Notes under the pieces: generated by a model
Told to the model about the DNA's origin: nothing
Databases searched by the model: none
Seen by the model: the letters and a program-made list of their open reading frames with translations, nothing else
Assembly: GCA_009377695.1 (NCBI GenBank)
Contig: WHTP01000029.1
Coordinates: 1 to 48,098, forward strand
Length of the DNA stretch: 48,098 nt
Direction: 5' to 3'
From: Hyphomicrobiales bacterium
GTDB lineage: Bacteria; Pseudomonadota; Alphaproteobacteria; Rhizobiales; Xanthobacteraceae
Translations under genes and position numbers: made by a program
Part shown: one piece after another, positions 1 through 7,589 of the stretch
How positions within the stretch are numbered: position 1 is the stretch's first letter
Layout: each line of letters starts with the position of its first letter

Positions 1-218
1 CGATCTTGGCGCTGCCGGACGTCATCGCGCTGGACCGGAAAAGAGTGCGTCAGCGTTTTGAGCAACGTTTCTCCGCGCTGCGCATGGCGAAGGACTATAT
101 CGACGTGTATCGCAGACTGCTTGGATCGTCGAAATCCGCTAGCAGCGAGGAGCGGGAGACCCGACATCAATCGCCGGACATCAATTATGCAAACAACTTT
201 AGGCCTCAAATTGCTTAG
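1..218 (+). CDS. Glycosyltransferase, C-terminal end (cut by window edge)
   Basis: Only the last 71 or so codons are present; the frame is already open at base 3 and ends at TAG 216-218. The visible sequence (ALPDVIALDRKRVRQRFEQR, then a helical stretch ending DYIDVYRRLL) looks like the C-terminal helix of a group 1/family 4 glycosyltransferase, where such a segment packs back on the Rossmann domain. The catalytic part lies outside the window, so the call is by resemblance. The tail after the helix is low in conserved character. The next gene starts inside this one (ATG 187, 32-bp overlap), which suggests one transcript. A glycosyltransferase beside a glycogen-debranching-type glucosidase fits a polysaccharide or glucan metabolism cluster. 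Confidence 0.6.
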   Translation, partial: ILALPDVIALDRKRVRQRFEQRFSALRMAKDYIDVYRRLLGSSKSASSEERETRHQSPDINYANNFRPQIA

Positions 219-2400
219 GCAGGAATCAACTGCGACCCTGATCGAGGAGGTTCCGGAGGCCCCCTTCTACATCCCGGGGACGGGATCCTCCACGCGGCCC
301 CGCCGAACCCTCAAGCACGGCGATTGCTTCGTCGTGCTCGACAGCCATGCCGACGTCGGGGCGGCACCGGGCGGGCCCGACGGCATTTTCTTTCGCGATA
401 CCCGTCATCTCTCGCACCTGGAGATGCTGCTCAATGGCCAGCAGCCCCTGCTGCTCGGCTCAAATGTCCGGGACGACAACTCCATCCTCACCGTCGACCT
501 GACCAACCCCGACATCTATCTTGATCAGACGCTCGTTCTGCCAAAGGACGCCCTGCACGTCGTGCGAACGCTTTTTCTTTGGCGCGGCGCCGTCTATCAG
601 CGCCTGCGCATGCAGAACCACGGCGAAGGACCGTTCGACGTCCGACTCACGCTCGCCTTCGCCAGTGACTTCGCCGACCTGTTCGAAGTGCGGGGACTGC
701 AGCGCAAGCGCCGCGGTACCGCGACTGCGGAGATTTGCGGCAAGACCGAGGTCGCACTGAACTACCTGGGCCTCGATGGAAATCGCCGCCGCACGACACT
801 GCTGTTTGACCCGGCGCCGGAGCGCCTCTCCAGCAGCGTCGCATCCTACGCATTCGAACTGCAGCCCAAGGAATGCCGGTTCATCTACGCGACAGTGAAA
901 TGCGACCGCGGCGCCGAGGAAAGCCGCCCGCTTGCGTTTAGGACGGGCCTGCGCGCGGCATTCCACGAGCACAAATCCGCAAGCGGCGGCATAGCGACGA
1001 TCTCCACCTCGAACCAGGTATTCAATGAGGTGGTGTGCCGTTCGATGGCCGACCTTGCGATGTTGACGACCCTCACGCCGCAAGGACCTTACCCGTACGC
1101 CGGCATCCCGTGGTACTCGACCACATTCGGCCGCGACGGGATCATCACCGCGCTGCAGATGCTGTGGTGCGATCCTCAAATCGCTAGAGGCGTGCTGCGG
1201 CGACTGGCCGCGCTTCAAGCCAGAGATATTGATCCGCTGGCCGACGGCGAACCCGGGAAAATCCTGCACGAGATGCGCGGCGGCGAGATGGCGGCACTGC
1301 GCGAGGTTCCGTTCGGCCTGTACTACGGTAGCGTCGATGCCACGCCGTTGTTCGTGATGCTGGCGGGGCTCTACGCCGAGCATACCGGCGACATCGAGAC
1401 GCTGCGCGAGCTATGGCCCAACATCGAAGCGGCACTGGGCTGGATCGACGGGCCGGGTGATCCCGACCGTGACGGCTTCGTCGAGTATCACCGTTCAAAC
1501 GAAACCGGCTTGGTCAACCAGGGCTGGAAGGATTCTCACGACGCGATTTTCCATGCAGATGGTTCACTCGCGCAGGGGCCGATCGCGCTCTGCGAAGTGC
1601 AGGGCTACGTCTATGCGGCGAAGCGCTTGGCGGCGCGCGGTGCCCGGCGGCTCGGCAAGCTCATGCTCGGCGAGGCGCTCGATGCCCAGGCTGCAAAGCT
1701 GGCCGAACGATTTGAGGCGGCATTTTGGTGCGAGGACATCGGCACCTATGCGCTCGCGCTCGACGGGCAGAAGCGGCCGTGCCGTGTGCGGACCTCCAAT
1801 GCCGGTCAGGTGCTGTTCAGCGGAATTGCCGCGCCGGACCGAGCAGAAGCAGTCATGCGCGACCTGATGCGACCGTCATTTTTTTCCGGTTGGGGAATCC
1901 GTACGCTGGCGCGCGAGGAGCCTCGTTACAATCCGATGTCGTATCACAACGGCTCGGTCTGGCCGCACGACAATTCGCTGATCGCGGCGGGCTTCGCGCG
2001 CTACGGGCACAAGAGCGCGATCGATCGCGTGTTCAAGGGACTGTTCGATGCCGCGAGCTACATGGACTTGCGGCGTTTGCCCGAACTCTATTGTGGCTTC
2101 CAGCGCGGACGCCAGCGCGGGCCAACGCTCTATCCGGTTGCCTGCTCGCCGCAGGCCTGGGCCGCCGGCACACCGCTCTTGCTCCTTCAGTCTTCGCTGG
2201 GTCTCGAATTTGATCCGGACCGCAATGAAATCCTGTTACGCAACCCGCGGCTGCCGCCATTTCTAGAAGAGGTCATTCTGCGCAACCTGCGTCTTGGCCA
2301 ATCGATAGTAGACGTGATGCTGCACCGGCACGGTGCTGACGTGTCGCTCCAAGTGTTACGCAACGAGGGGCGCATCAGGATCGCGGCAGTATATTCGTGA
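187..2400 (+). CDS. Amylo-alpha-1,6-glucosidase (glycogen debranching-type)
   Basis: A 737-residue protein of the glycogen debranching/amylo-1,6-glucosidase family, expected to hydrolyse alpha-1,6 branch points of glycogen-like glucans in the cytoplasm. The N-terminal 280 or so residues form the beta-rich GDE_N_bis-type domain (FRDTRHLSHLE near residue 68). The (alpha/alpha)6 catalytic barrel follows, with GIPWYSTTFGRDG at 306-318, NQGWKDS at about 444 and YHNGSVWPHDN at about 586, all typical of this clade. The frame is open back to base 58, but ATG 187 gives the usual start of the family; the upstream codons read as noise in the frame of the preceding glycosyltransferase. The 32-bp overlap with that gene suggests coupling. 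The length is normal and no break is visible. The exact substrate (glycogen, trehalose-related glucan or other) is not decided by sequence. Confidence 0.88.
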   Translation: MQTTLGLKLLRQESTATLIEEVPEAPFYIPGTGSSTRPRRTLKHGDCFVVLDSHADVGAAPGGPDGIFFRDTRHLSHLEMLLNGQQPLLLGSNVRDDNSILTVDLTNPDIYLDQTLVLPKDALHVVRTLFLWRGAVYQRLRMQNHGEGPFDVRLTLAFASDFADLFEVRGLQRKRRGTATAEICGKTEVALNYLGLDGNRRRTTLLFDPAPERLSSSVASYAFELQPKECRFIYATVKCDRGAEESRPLAFRTGLRAAFHEHKSASGGIATISTSNQVFNEVVCRSMADLAMLTTLTPQGPYPYAGIPWYSTTFGRDGIITALQMLWCDPQIARGVLRRLAALQARDIDPLADGEPGKILHEMRGGEMAALREVPFGLYYGSVDATPLFVMLAGLYAEHTGDIETLRELWPNIEAALGWIDGPGDPDRDGFVEYHRSNETGLVNQGWKDSHDAIFHADGSLAQGPIALCEVQGYVYAAKRLAARGARRLGKLMLGEALDAQAAKLAERFEAAFWCEDIGTYALALDGQKRPCRVRTSNAGQVLFSGIAAPDRAEAVMRDLMRPSFFSGWGIRTLAREEPRYNPMSYHNGSVWPHDNSLIAAGFARYGHKSAIDRVFKGLFDAASYMDLRRLPELYCGFQRGRQRGPTLYPVACSPQAWAAGTPLLLLQSSLGLEFDPDRNEILLRNPRLPPFLEEVILRNLRLGQSIVDVMLHRHGADVSLQVLRNEGRIRIAAVYS

Positions 2401-3052
2401 CGGTCGCTGGCGTCATGTACAGCGAAGACGCATTACGACGCCGCAAGCAAGGAGCTGCATGCTTATTTCTCGACTCCTATTGTGCTTCGCATCTGAGCCC
2501 CCAAATTAACAATACAGACGAGCGGCGGCTTGTCTGAAGGCTGCCCAAAAAACGGCGACGTACCGAAGTCTCCGCTCCAATCAACTGGCAGCATTGGTGC
2601 CGTCGGCAGGCACAATCACTCGATAACTAAGTTGCGTTCGGCGCGGGTGCCGTCGGCGCCCGGTTCCGTACGTGTGCGGGCGCGGCGCTGATTGCAGCGC
2701 CGTCCTCATATCCGCGTCGGGTTGTCCGGAGATGCTTGGCAACTTGAAGCCGCAGTCTGATCGCCAAGATCCAATGCGATTGCAACCTCCTAAAGACCAC
2801 CAGGCCCCTGATGACCGTTCCCCTCTACATCAATGAAAACAAATCTGACATGCGCGGTATCAAGCCGGTTGGTACGCCCATGGATGGCGATGGCAACCTC
2901 GTCTCGAGAAATGCGTCGAGGGGGACAAGCACCCGACGACTGGATCAATGCCGTCCGGGGTGTTTTGACGGCCAAATGAGAAACGTCTCAACCAGCAACC
3001 GATCGGCGTTCAGGGCGGCGTCCGTTGGTCCAACTACAACCGCCCCTCAAGG
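2401..3052. other. Intergenic stretch of 652 bp without recognisable gene
   Basis: No frame here looks like a conserved protein. A short open frame at 2811-3056 has a basic, Ser/Thr/Arg-rich translation typical of non-coding high-GC DNA. I see no tRNA, no strong terminator and no insertion sequence end. Base composition is slightly more mixed than in the flanking genes. It presumably holds the promoter of the phasin gene, but I could not identify one. Confidence 0.5.
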
Positions 3053-3532
3053 ATGAGTGTCATGACCGAATCCACAAAAGCCCGGACCGCCAACCCGGCG
3101 ACCGGAACGGCGACCAACCCGACGCCGAAATTCGGCTCGGCGGAAATGCCGGCGTCGATGCATGAGATGGCTGACAAGGGCATGGCCCAAGCAAAGGACA
3201 ACTTCAACAATGCGAAGGCCGCCACCGAGGAAGCCGCCCACGTCTTCCAACAGACCTATACCGTCGCCGCCAAGGGCGCCACGGATTACAACCTCAAGGT
3301 TTTCGAGATCGCCCGTTTCAATACCAACGCCGCTTTTGACTACGCTCGCGAGTTGCTGGGCGTGAAATCCCTATCGGAGTTTGTTGAGTTGTCGAGTGCG
3401 CGCTCGCGCCAGCAATTTGAAACCATGACGGCGCAGAGCAAAGAACTTGCGACACTGGCTCAGAGGGTCTCGAGCGAGACCGCCGAGCCGCTGAAGACCG
3501 GAATTTCTGGTGTGTTCAACAAGGTCGCCTGA
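3053..3532 (+). CDS. Phasin family protein
   Basis: A 159-residue protein with the phasin_2 (PF09361-like) pattern: a disordered Thr/Ala/Pro-rich N-terminus (about 1-40), then long amphipathic helices without cysteine, including QAKDNFNNAKAATEEAAHVF, YNLKVFEIARFNTNAAFDYA and QSKELATLAQRVSSETAEPL. Phasins coat polyhydroxyalkanoate granules and affect their size and number. Initiation at ATG 3053 or at the second Met (3062) would both fit; neither has a strong ribosome site. No PHA synthase or depolymerase is in the window. It is followed by a tiny membrane protein and a CoxG-like protein in the same direction. Phasin-fold proteins also occur outside PHA metabolism, so a direct role on granules is likely but not shown. 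Confidence 0.88.
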   Translation: MSVMTESTKARTANPATGTATNPTPKFGSAEMPASMHEMADKGMAQAKDNFNNAKAATEEAAHVFQQTYTVAAKGATDYNLKVFEIARFNTNAAFDYARELLGVKSLSEFVELSSARSRQQFETMTAQSKELATLAQRVSSETAEPLKTGISGVFNKVA

Positions 3533-3683
3533 AATTTCGGTCTGGCGTTGGTCCGACAATTGAGTGCGTCCGGCGCGTTGAGGCGCAAACCGGCTAAGGG
3601 CCTGTCTCGTTAGGCCGCATCGTCGAGCAACTTACGCATCACTGTCGGAGTAGTGACGGGGCAAACACCAGGAGCATGATGAA

Positions 3684-3794
3684 ATGTGGTCCTATGTCGA
3701 GATGTTGTCGCCCTTATTGACCGTCGCGTTGGCTGCTGCGATCTGCGTTGGCGTGGTGTCATTTATCATGGGCCAGGCAAAACCTCATCTGTAG
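3684..3794 (+). CDS. Small single-pass membrane protein, 36 aa
   Basis: ATG 3684 is preceded by CAGGAGC at 3669-3675, a good ribosome site at about 9 bases, and the frame closes at TAG 3792. The translation has a polar start (MWSYVEML), one hydrophobic helix of about 21 residues (SPLLTVALAAAICVGVVSF) and a short polar tail ending QAKPHL. I do not recognise a family. The good ribosome site, hydrophobic segment and position between phasin and the CoxG-like gene (48 bp to the next ATG) support a real gene. Its role is unknown; a small inner-membrane peptide co-transcribed with the CoxG-like gene is the simplest reading. Confidence 0.5.
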   Translation: MWSYVEMLSPLLTVALAAAICVGVVSFIMGQAKPHL

Positions 3795-3842
3795 TCCGCG
3801 CTCGTGCAGCGTCACACGCAGCGAACCACAAGGAGCGTCTCG

Positions 3843-4295
3843 ATGGCGATGAATATGATTGGCGAGGTCCAGCTCCCAGCAACCCGTGAAGCGGTGTGGG
3901 CGATGCTCAACGAACCCGCCGTGCTGAAAGGCTGCATTCCGGGCTGCGAGTCGCTCGACAAAGACTCGGACAATGAATTCCGGGCGGTCGCCACAATCAA
4001 GATCGGCCCCGTCAACGCGCGCTGGAAAGGGAAAGTGAGGTTCTCCGACCTCGATCCCCCTAACAGCTACCGCATCTCCGGAGAGGGGGAGGGTGGGGTC
4101 GCCGGATTTGCCAAGGGCGGCGCCAAGATCTCTCTCGCCCACAAGGATGGTGGTACATTGTTGTCCTACAACGTCGAAGCGCAGATCGGCGGCAAGCTTG
4201 CCCAGCTCGGGCAACGTCTTATCAACAGCGCGGCGAAGAAGACCGCCGACGATTTCTTCGACAATTTCGCCGCCGCCGTCACGCCGAAGGTGTGA
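3843..4295 (+). CDS. SRPBCC family protein, CoxG-like (CO dehydrogenase subunit G family)
   Basis: A 150-residue protein with the START/SRPBCC fold seen in CoxG: MIGEVQLPATREAVWAMLNE at the start, CIPGCESLDK near residue 30, ATIKIGPVNARWKGKV near 55 and the glycine-rich EGEGGVAGFAKGGAKI near 82. In CO-oxidising bacteria CoxG helps anchor CO dehydrogenase to the membrane, but most alphaproteobacterial copies lie far from cox genes. No coxL, coxM or coxS gene is seen here, so the cofactor or lipid it binds is unknown. The start ATG 3843 has AAGGAG about 7 bases upstream, which favours it over an upstream in-frame start. It may be co-transcribed with the small membrane protein. Confidence 0.82.
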   Translation: MAMNMIGEVQLPATREAVWAMLNEPAVLKGCIPGCESLDKDSDNEFRAVATIKIGPVNARWKGKVRFSDLDPPNSYRISGEGEGGVAGFAKGGAKISLAHKDGGTLLSYNVEAQIGGKLAQLGQRLINSAAKKTADDFFDNFAAAVTPKV

Positions 4296-4430
4296 TAGAA
4301 TCGATGAGGAAGCTCTAATGCAGGGCATTGCACTCGCTTAATCTCAACGATCATCGGCAGCTGCCCTGTGCCAGGCGTCGATGGCTGAGAGACCCGTCAA
4401 GCTCCCGCCTGTCCGGCAAGGGACATTGAC

Positions 4431-4599
4431 GTGGTCGAAGCACTTCAAATTCGTACAATGCCAAACGGCAGCAACTGGAATTGGGAAGTTGTAAGCCGAG
4501 ACCACGAAATTCTTGCGCGGTGTCTCTGACAAGCAAGTCGATGCCCTTGCAGATGCCGAATTTGCGGTATCGAAGGTCCCGCCAGCGATGCAAACATAG
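4431..4599 (+). pseudogene. Frameshifted small hypothetical protein (WNWEVVSRD...ARGVSD type)
   Basis: The frame from GTG 4431 or ATG 4458 reads MPNGSNWNWEVVSRDHEILA and hits TGA at 4527. The +1 frame continues RGVSDKQVDALADAEFAVS and stops at TAG 4597-4599. Joined, the two halves resemble the small rhizobial proteins with a W-x-W-E-V-x-x-x-D core followed by ARG-V-A-D and an alanine-rich helix. Adding one base near 4518 (GCGCGG to GCGCGCGG) restores one frame of about 47 residues. I read it as a decayed gene or a single-base sequence error. No function is known for the family. Confidence 0.5.
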
Positions 4600-4899
4600 T
4601 TGACTGATCTTCCGGTATGAGTTGCCCCCCAGCGCGGGGTTCCAGGCCATCCCGCGGCTAGCAACCAGCACTCTAATGCAAGGGGATGAGTTGAAGCTGG
4701 TGTGTGAACCGCCGATTCCCGGCAATCCAACCGACGCTAGACTAGGAACGAAATGAGATGGGTGAAGTGGTCAATTCTGCTCAGCCCGCGAGACGTCGTG
4801 CGAGTAAGGTGGACGGAGGTGATGCCAAATCAATTTCAAGTGCATTCTAGATAGCCACTGAGATGCATCATCATTCGCCGACCAGCCGTTGGTAGATAG
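4600..4899. other. Intergenic stretch upstream of the desaturase
   Basis: Three hundred bases with no convincing gene on either strand. Long antisense frames across 4344-4730 give arginine- and serine-rich noise. No hairpin terminator or repeat stands out. It should carry the promoter of the desaturase gene, which I could not place. Confidence 0.4.
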
Positions 4900-5943
4900 G
4901 TGATGTTGAAGGATCAAAACGCGACTTTAGCCCCGTGTCCATCCAAGGCCCGCGATTGGACGCAGATTCTCGCGCGCTATCGCACACCGAGTCCTGTGCG
5001 CGGCATGGTCGAGCTCGCGATCACGGCGGGGCCGCTTGTTTTGCTCTGGTTTCTGATGTGGGCAACCCTTGATTTTGGCTACTGGCTCTGTCTGCTGCTC
5101 GCGGTGCCAGCGGCCGGCTTTCTTGTGCGGTTGTTCATGATCCAGCACGATTGCGGCCATGGCGCTTTCTTCCGCCATCGCCTTGCCAACGACTGGGTCG
5201 GCCGTTTGATCGGCGTGCTGACGCTCACGCCCTACGACTTCTGGCGACGCACTCATGCAATTCACCACTCGACTTCCGGCAATCTCGATCGTCGTGGAAC
5301 GGGTGATATCGATACACTGACCGTGCATGAGTACCTCGCTCGATCCAGATGGGGTCGGTTGCGCTACCGCGTCTACCGCCATCCGATCATCATGTTCGGG
5401 ATCGGCCCTGCCTATCTGTTCATCGTGCAGCATCGACTTCCGGTCGGCCTCATGCGCGGCGGTTGGCAGCCATGGCTCAGCACCATGGCGACCAACTTCG
5501 CAATCGCGGCTCTCGTCGCGACGATGATATGGTTGATTGGCGTCGGGGCATTCCTGCTCGTGCATCTACCGATCATGCTTCTCGCGGGTTCGATCGGGGT
5601 GTGGCTGTTCTATGTCCAGCACCAGTTCGAGGACACGGTTTGGGCTAATGATCGAGCCTGGAACCTGCACGAGGCGGCGCTTCACGGCAGCTCCTACTAC
5701 GACTTGCCGCACGTGTTGCGATGGTTCACCGCCAATATCGGCGCACACCACATCCATCACTTGTGCAGCCGTATTCCCTGTTATCGACTACCGCTGGTCT
5801 TGCGCGATTACCCGGACCTCAGCGGCATCGGCCAGCTTACGTTACTCCAGAGTTTTAGGTGTGTGCGGCTGGTGCTGTGGGACGAAGGCCTGCAGCGACT
5901 CATCTCTTTCCGTGAATTGCGTCAGCGTCATGCCTTAGCTTGA
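4900..5943 (+). CDS. Membrane fatty acid desaturase (acyl-lipid type)
   Basis: A 347-residue integral membrane di-iron desaturase. The three histidine boxes are HDCGH at 83-87, HAIHH at 119-123 and HHIHH at 283-287, with spacing typical of the DesA/omega-6 and delta-12 group (PF00487). Hydrophobic segments flank the boxes (about 37-77, 165-180 and 195-235). The enzyme introduces a double bond into membrane acyl chains and needs an electron donor, ferredoxin or cytochrome b5-like, not seen nearby. The start may be GTG 4900 or ATG 4903; neither has a strong ribosome site. The position of the double bond cannot be read from sequence. A second lipid-modifying gene, cfa, lies 4 kb away. Confidence 0.88.
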   Translation: MMLKDQNATLAPCPSKARDWTQILARYRTPSPVRGMVELAITAGPLVLLWFLMWATLDFGYWLCLLLAVPAAGFLVRLFMIQHDCGHGAFFRHRLANDWVGRLIGVLTLTPYDFWRRTHAIHHSTSGNLDRRGTGDIDTLTVHEYLARSRWGRLRYRVYRHPIIMFGIGPAYLFIVQHRLPVGLMRGGWQPWLSTMATNFAIAALVATMIWLIGVGAFLLVHLPIMLLAGSIGVWLFYVQHQFEDTVWANDRAWNLHEAALHGSSYYDLPHVLRWFTANIGAHHIHHLCSRIPCYRLPLVLRDYPDLSGIGQLTLLQSFRCVRLVLWDEGLQRLISFRELRQRHALA

Positions 5944-5959
5944 GGATGACGAAAGCTTC

Positions 5960-6202
5960 ATGAACCGCACAATCGGGGCCCCTTCAGTTTTGTCCGTTCC
6001 CCCTGCTTCGGCGAAAGGAAATCACGTGGCCGGTCAAGAAACGCCGCCCGAAGCAGGAGCTTCGTCGGCGTGTTCTGATTGCGGAACAGAGATGGTCATT
6101 ATCCATATCGCGCCAATTTTTTTCGTCCGTGAATTCGAGGAATTCACGCTCGCATGTCAGAAGTGCGGTTCTACGAAAACACTCAAGATCAAACGAAGCT
6201 GA
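5960..6202 (+). CDS. Small zinc-ribbon-like hypothetical protein
   Basis: An 80-residue protein with two CxxC knuckles, CSDC near residue 38 and CQKC near 66, separated by a hydrophobic beta-like segment (MVIIHIAPIFFVREFEEFTL). This is the layout of a small zinc ribbon. The N-terminal 30 residues are Pro/Ala-rich and poorly constrained, so the true start could be further in, for example GTG 6026. It begins 16 bp after the desaturase stop, so the two are probably co-transcribed. I recognise it as the kind of small CxxC protein common in rhizobia but know no function. Confidence 0.6.
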   Translation: MNRTIGAPSVLSVPPASAKGNHVAGQETPPEAGASSACSDCGTEMVIIHIAPIFFVREFEEFTLACQKCGSTKTLKIKRS

Positions 6203-6309
6203 CAATCCCCGCTGCGGCCTGCCAAAAGAGTGTGTCCTCGGGTGCTGACTGGCCGGGGCTGCCCGAGTTCACGGGCTTACTGAATATTATCTGACGTTGG
6301 GAGGTCGCT

Positions 6310-6545
6310 TGTGGTGACGCCGCAATCCGGCATTCGCTCACCGCGCTTGGCGTGTTCACTGCGCATCCCGCCGCCTTCGTGATTGTCGCGGCCTATGGCG
6401 TTCTCTGGTTTATCTTTCAGCCGAGCTCGTTCGATTGGCACGGTATCGCCACCTTGCGGTCTGGCTCATGACGCTTCTTATCCAGCGCGCCGAGCGCCGC
6501 GGCACACAAGCTATCCACGCAAAATTGGACGAGCTGCTGCACGCG
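6310..6545 (+). pseudogene. Low-affinity iron permease family remnant, frameshifted
   Basis: Frame 1 reads TALGVFTAHPAAFVIVAAYG followed by VLWFIFQPSSFDWHGIATL and then runs into a stop at about 6470. Frame 3 takes over with AVWLMTLLIQRAERR and then TQAIHAKLDELLHA. Together they match the conserved core of the small low-affinity iron permease family (PF04120): two membrane segments, then the (M)TLLIQRAExRDTQAIHxKLDELL signature. Restoring one G near 6455 (TTGCGG to TTGGCGG) heals the frame. No start codon is in phase at the 5' end, and the 3' end runs directly into a histidine-kinase fragment near 6545. It is a broken gene. Confidence 0.72.
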
Positions 6546-6546
6546 C

Positions 6547-6879
6547 AGGCCTCGCCAGGCCGAGAGTCTCGGCTTGATCACTACCGAACTCGTCATGAAT
6601 GCCCTGAAGCATGCGTTCTCCGGCGGCAATGCCGCCGAAGGTCAGATCACCGTCGCGTACGACGTCGAGGGAACGAATTGGAAGCTTTCGATCGTTGACA
6701 ACGGGGTTGGCAGGCCAGATGGGGTCTTTGCTCAACCAAAAAGCGGGCTCGGTACGGGCATCGTCAAGGCGCTGGCGCAACAGCTTGGTGCCCAGGTTGA
6801 AACTTTGGCCAGTGCAAAGGGCACAACAGTGTCGGTCACTCATGCCACTTTCTCGACGAAGGCAGTCCGAGCCGTATAG
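6547..6879 (+). pseudogene. Histidine kinase ATPase-domain remnant (HWE/HisKA_2 type)
   Basis: The frame reads AESLGLITTELVMNALKHAF, an N-box as in HWE/HisKA_2 sensor kinases, then SIVDNGVGRPDG (G1 box) and GLGTGIVKALAQQLGAQVET (G2 region), ending at TAG 6877-6879. Only the C-terminal ATP-binding half is present, about 105 residues. The sensor, the phospho-accepting histidine and the start of the ATPase domain are absent. Its 5' end abuts the iron-permease remnant, so two unrelated gene fragments were joined by deletion. A TTG at 6574 could initiate a 101-residue protein, but an isolated half ATPase domain is unlikely to function. Confidence 0.7.
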
Positions 6880-7165
6880 TTGGTGACGAACTCCATCGAT
6901 TCCGCACTCAAGCAGTCGTGCAGGCTTCCGCCTCGGGTCAAGCACGTCATTTCGAACGACGCACTATGACTGCTTCAGCTCAATGACAGGCAAACAAAGC
7001 GTCGTCCAGCCGTCCAATCAAGCGTGGGCTGTTGGGTGGCGAACCAACGTGCCGATGAGCAGGTGGACACGCGTCGAATGATACGAGGGTCTCGGGCTTT
7101 GTAACGCTCTCTAAACCGAGGTTTACAATGAAAGTTATGAACTAAAACGATTGTGATGCGTTTGT

Positions 7166-7204
7166 TATGCAGAGACTACAAACATTTGTATGCAGAGACT
7201 ACAA
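7166..7204 (+). repeat. Two 16-bp direct repeats, 23-bp period, upstream of a secreted-protein gene
   Basis: TATGCAGAGACTACAA occurs at 7166-7181 and again, identical, at 7189-7204, with the second copy ending right at the ribosome site of the gene starting at 7220. The 23-bp period is about two helical turns, which would suit a protein binding the same face twice. It could equally be a local duplication. No known operator is recognised. Confidence 0.7.
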
Positions 7205-7219
7205 CAGGAGATTATTATT

Positions 7220-7462
7220 ATGCGGAAACTCATGATGGGTGCGTTCAGTGCGGCTGCGATTGCAATCGCGGGCCCGGCGGCCGCCCAGGTTCATGTTGAC
7301 GTACCCGGCGTTGGAGTGCACGTCGGATCAGGTGATCAGCATCACCGTGGCTACCGCGGCGGTTACCGCGCACGCGCGCAAGGCGACTGCAGAAAAGTCA
7401 CGACGCGCACTGTTCGCCCGAATGGTACGGTCGTCATCAGGAAGCAGACGCGCTGCGACTAA
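7220..7462 (+). CDS. Small exported basic protein, unknown function
   Basis: An 80-residue protein with a clear Sec signal peptide (MRKLMMGAFSAAAIAIAGPA, cleavage likely after AAA-Q). The mature part is short, with a Gly/His/Arg-rich linker (about 28-52) and a C-terminal beta-like segment, TTRTVRPNGTVVIRKQTRCD, with one Cys near residue 56 and one near 79 that could pair. ATG 7220 has CAGGAG at 7205-7210, better than the in-frame upstream ATG at 7190. Similar short periplasmic proteins are frequent in Bradyrhizobium relatives; no function is known to me. A terminator hairpin follows the stop. Confidence 0.68.
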   Translation: MRKLMMGAFSAAAIAIAGPAAAQVHVDVPGVGVHVGSGDQHHRGYRGGYRARAQGDCRKVTTRTVRPNGTVVIRKQTRCD

Positions 7463-7478
7463 CTTAGATAACGCAGAA

Positions 7479-7510
7479 CAAGGGCCCTTGGCATCACCAG
7501 GGGCCTTTAA
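7479..7510 (+). terminator. Rho-independent terminator after the small exported protein
   Basis: AAGGGCCCTTGG (7480-7491) pairs, with two imperfect positions, with CCAGGGGCCTTT (7497-7508) across a short loop. The hairpin lies 17 bp after the stop codon at 7462. The T tract is short. Confidence 0.6.
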
Positions 7511-7589
7511 ACTATTTGGTTGGTAAACTGCTAAATCCTTTTATCCCGTATCTTGTACGTGTAGCCAGCCCATGACCCCGGCTGGATTT

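Noticed and set aside
2811-3056. 81-codon frame before the phasin gene
   Set aside because: Composition and lack of ribosome site suggest non-coding DNA; it overlaps the phasin start.
4344-4730. Minus-strand frames of 124-128 codons
   Set aside because: They cover the frameshifted small-protein gene on the plus strand and have no protein-like features.
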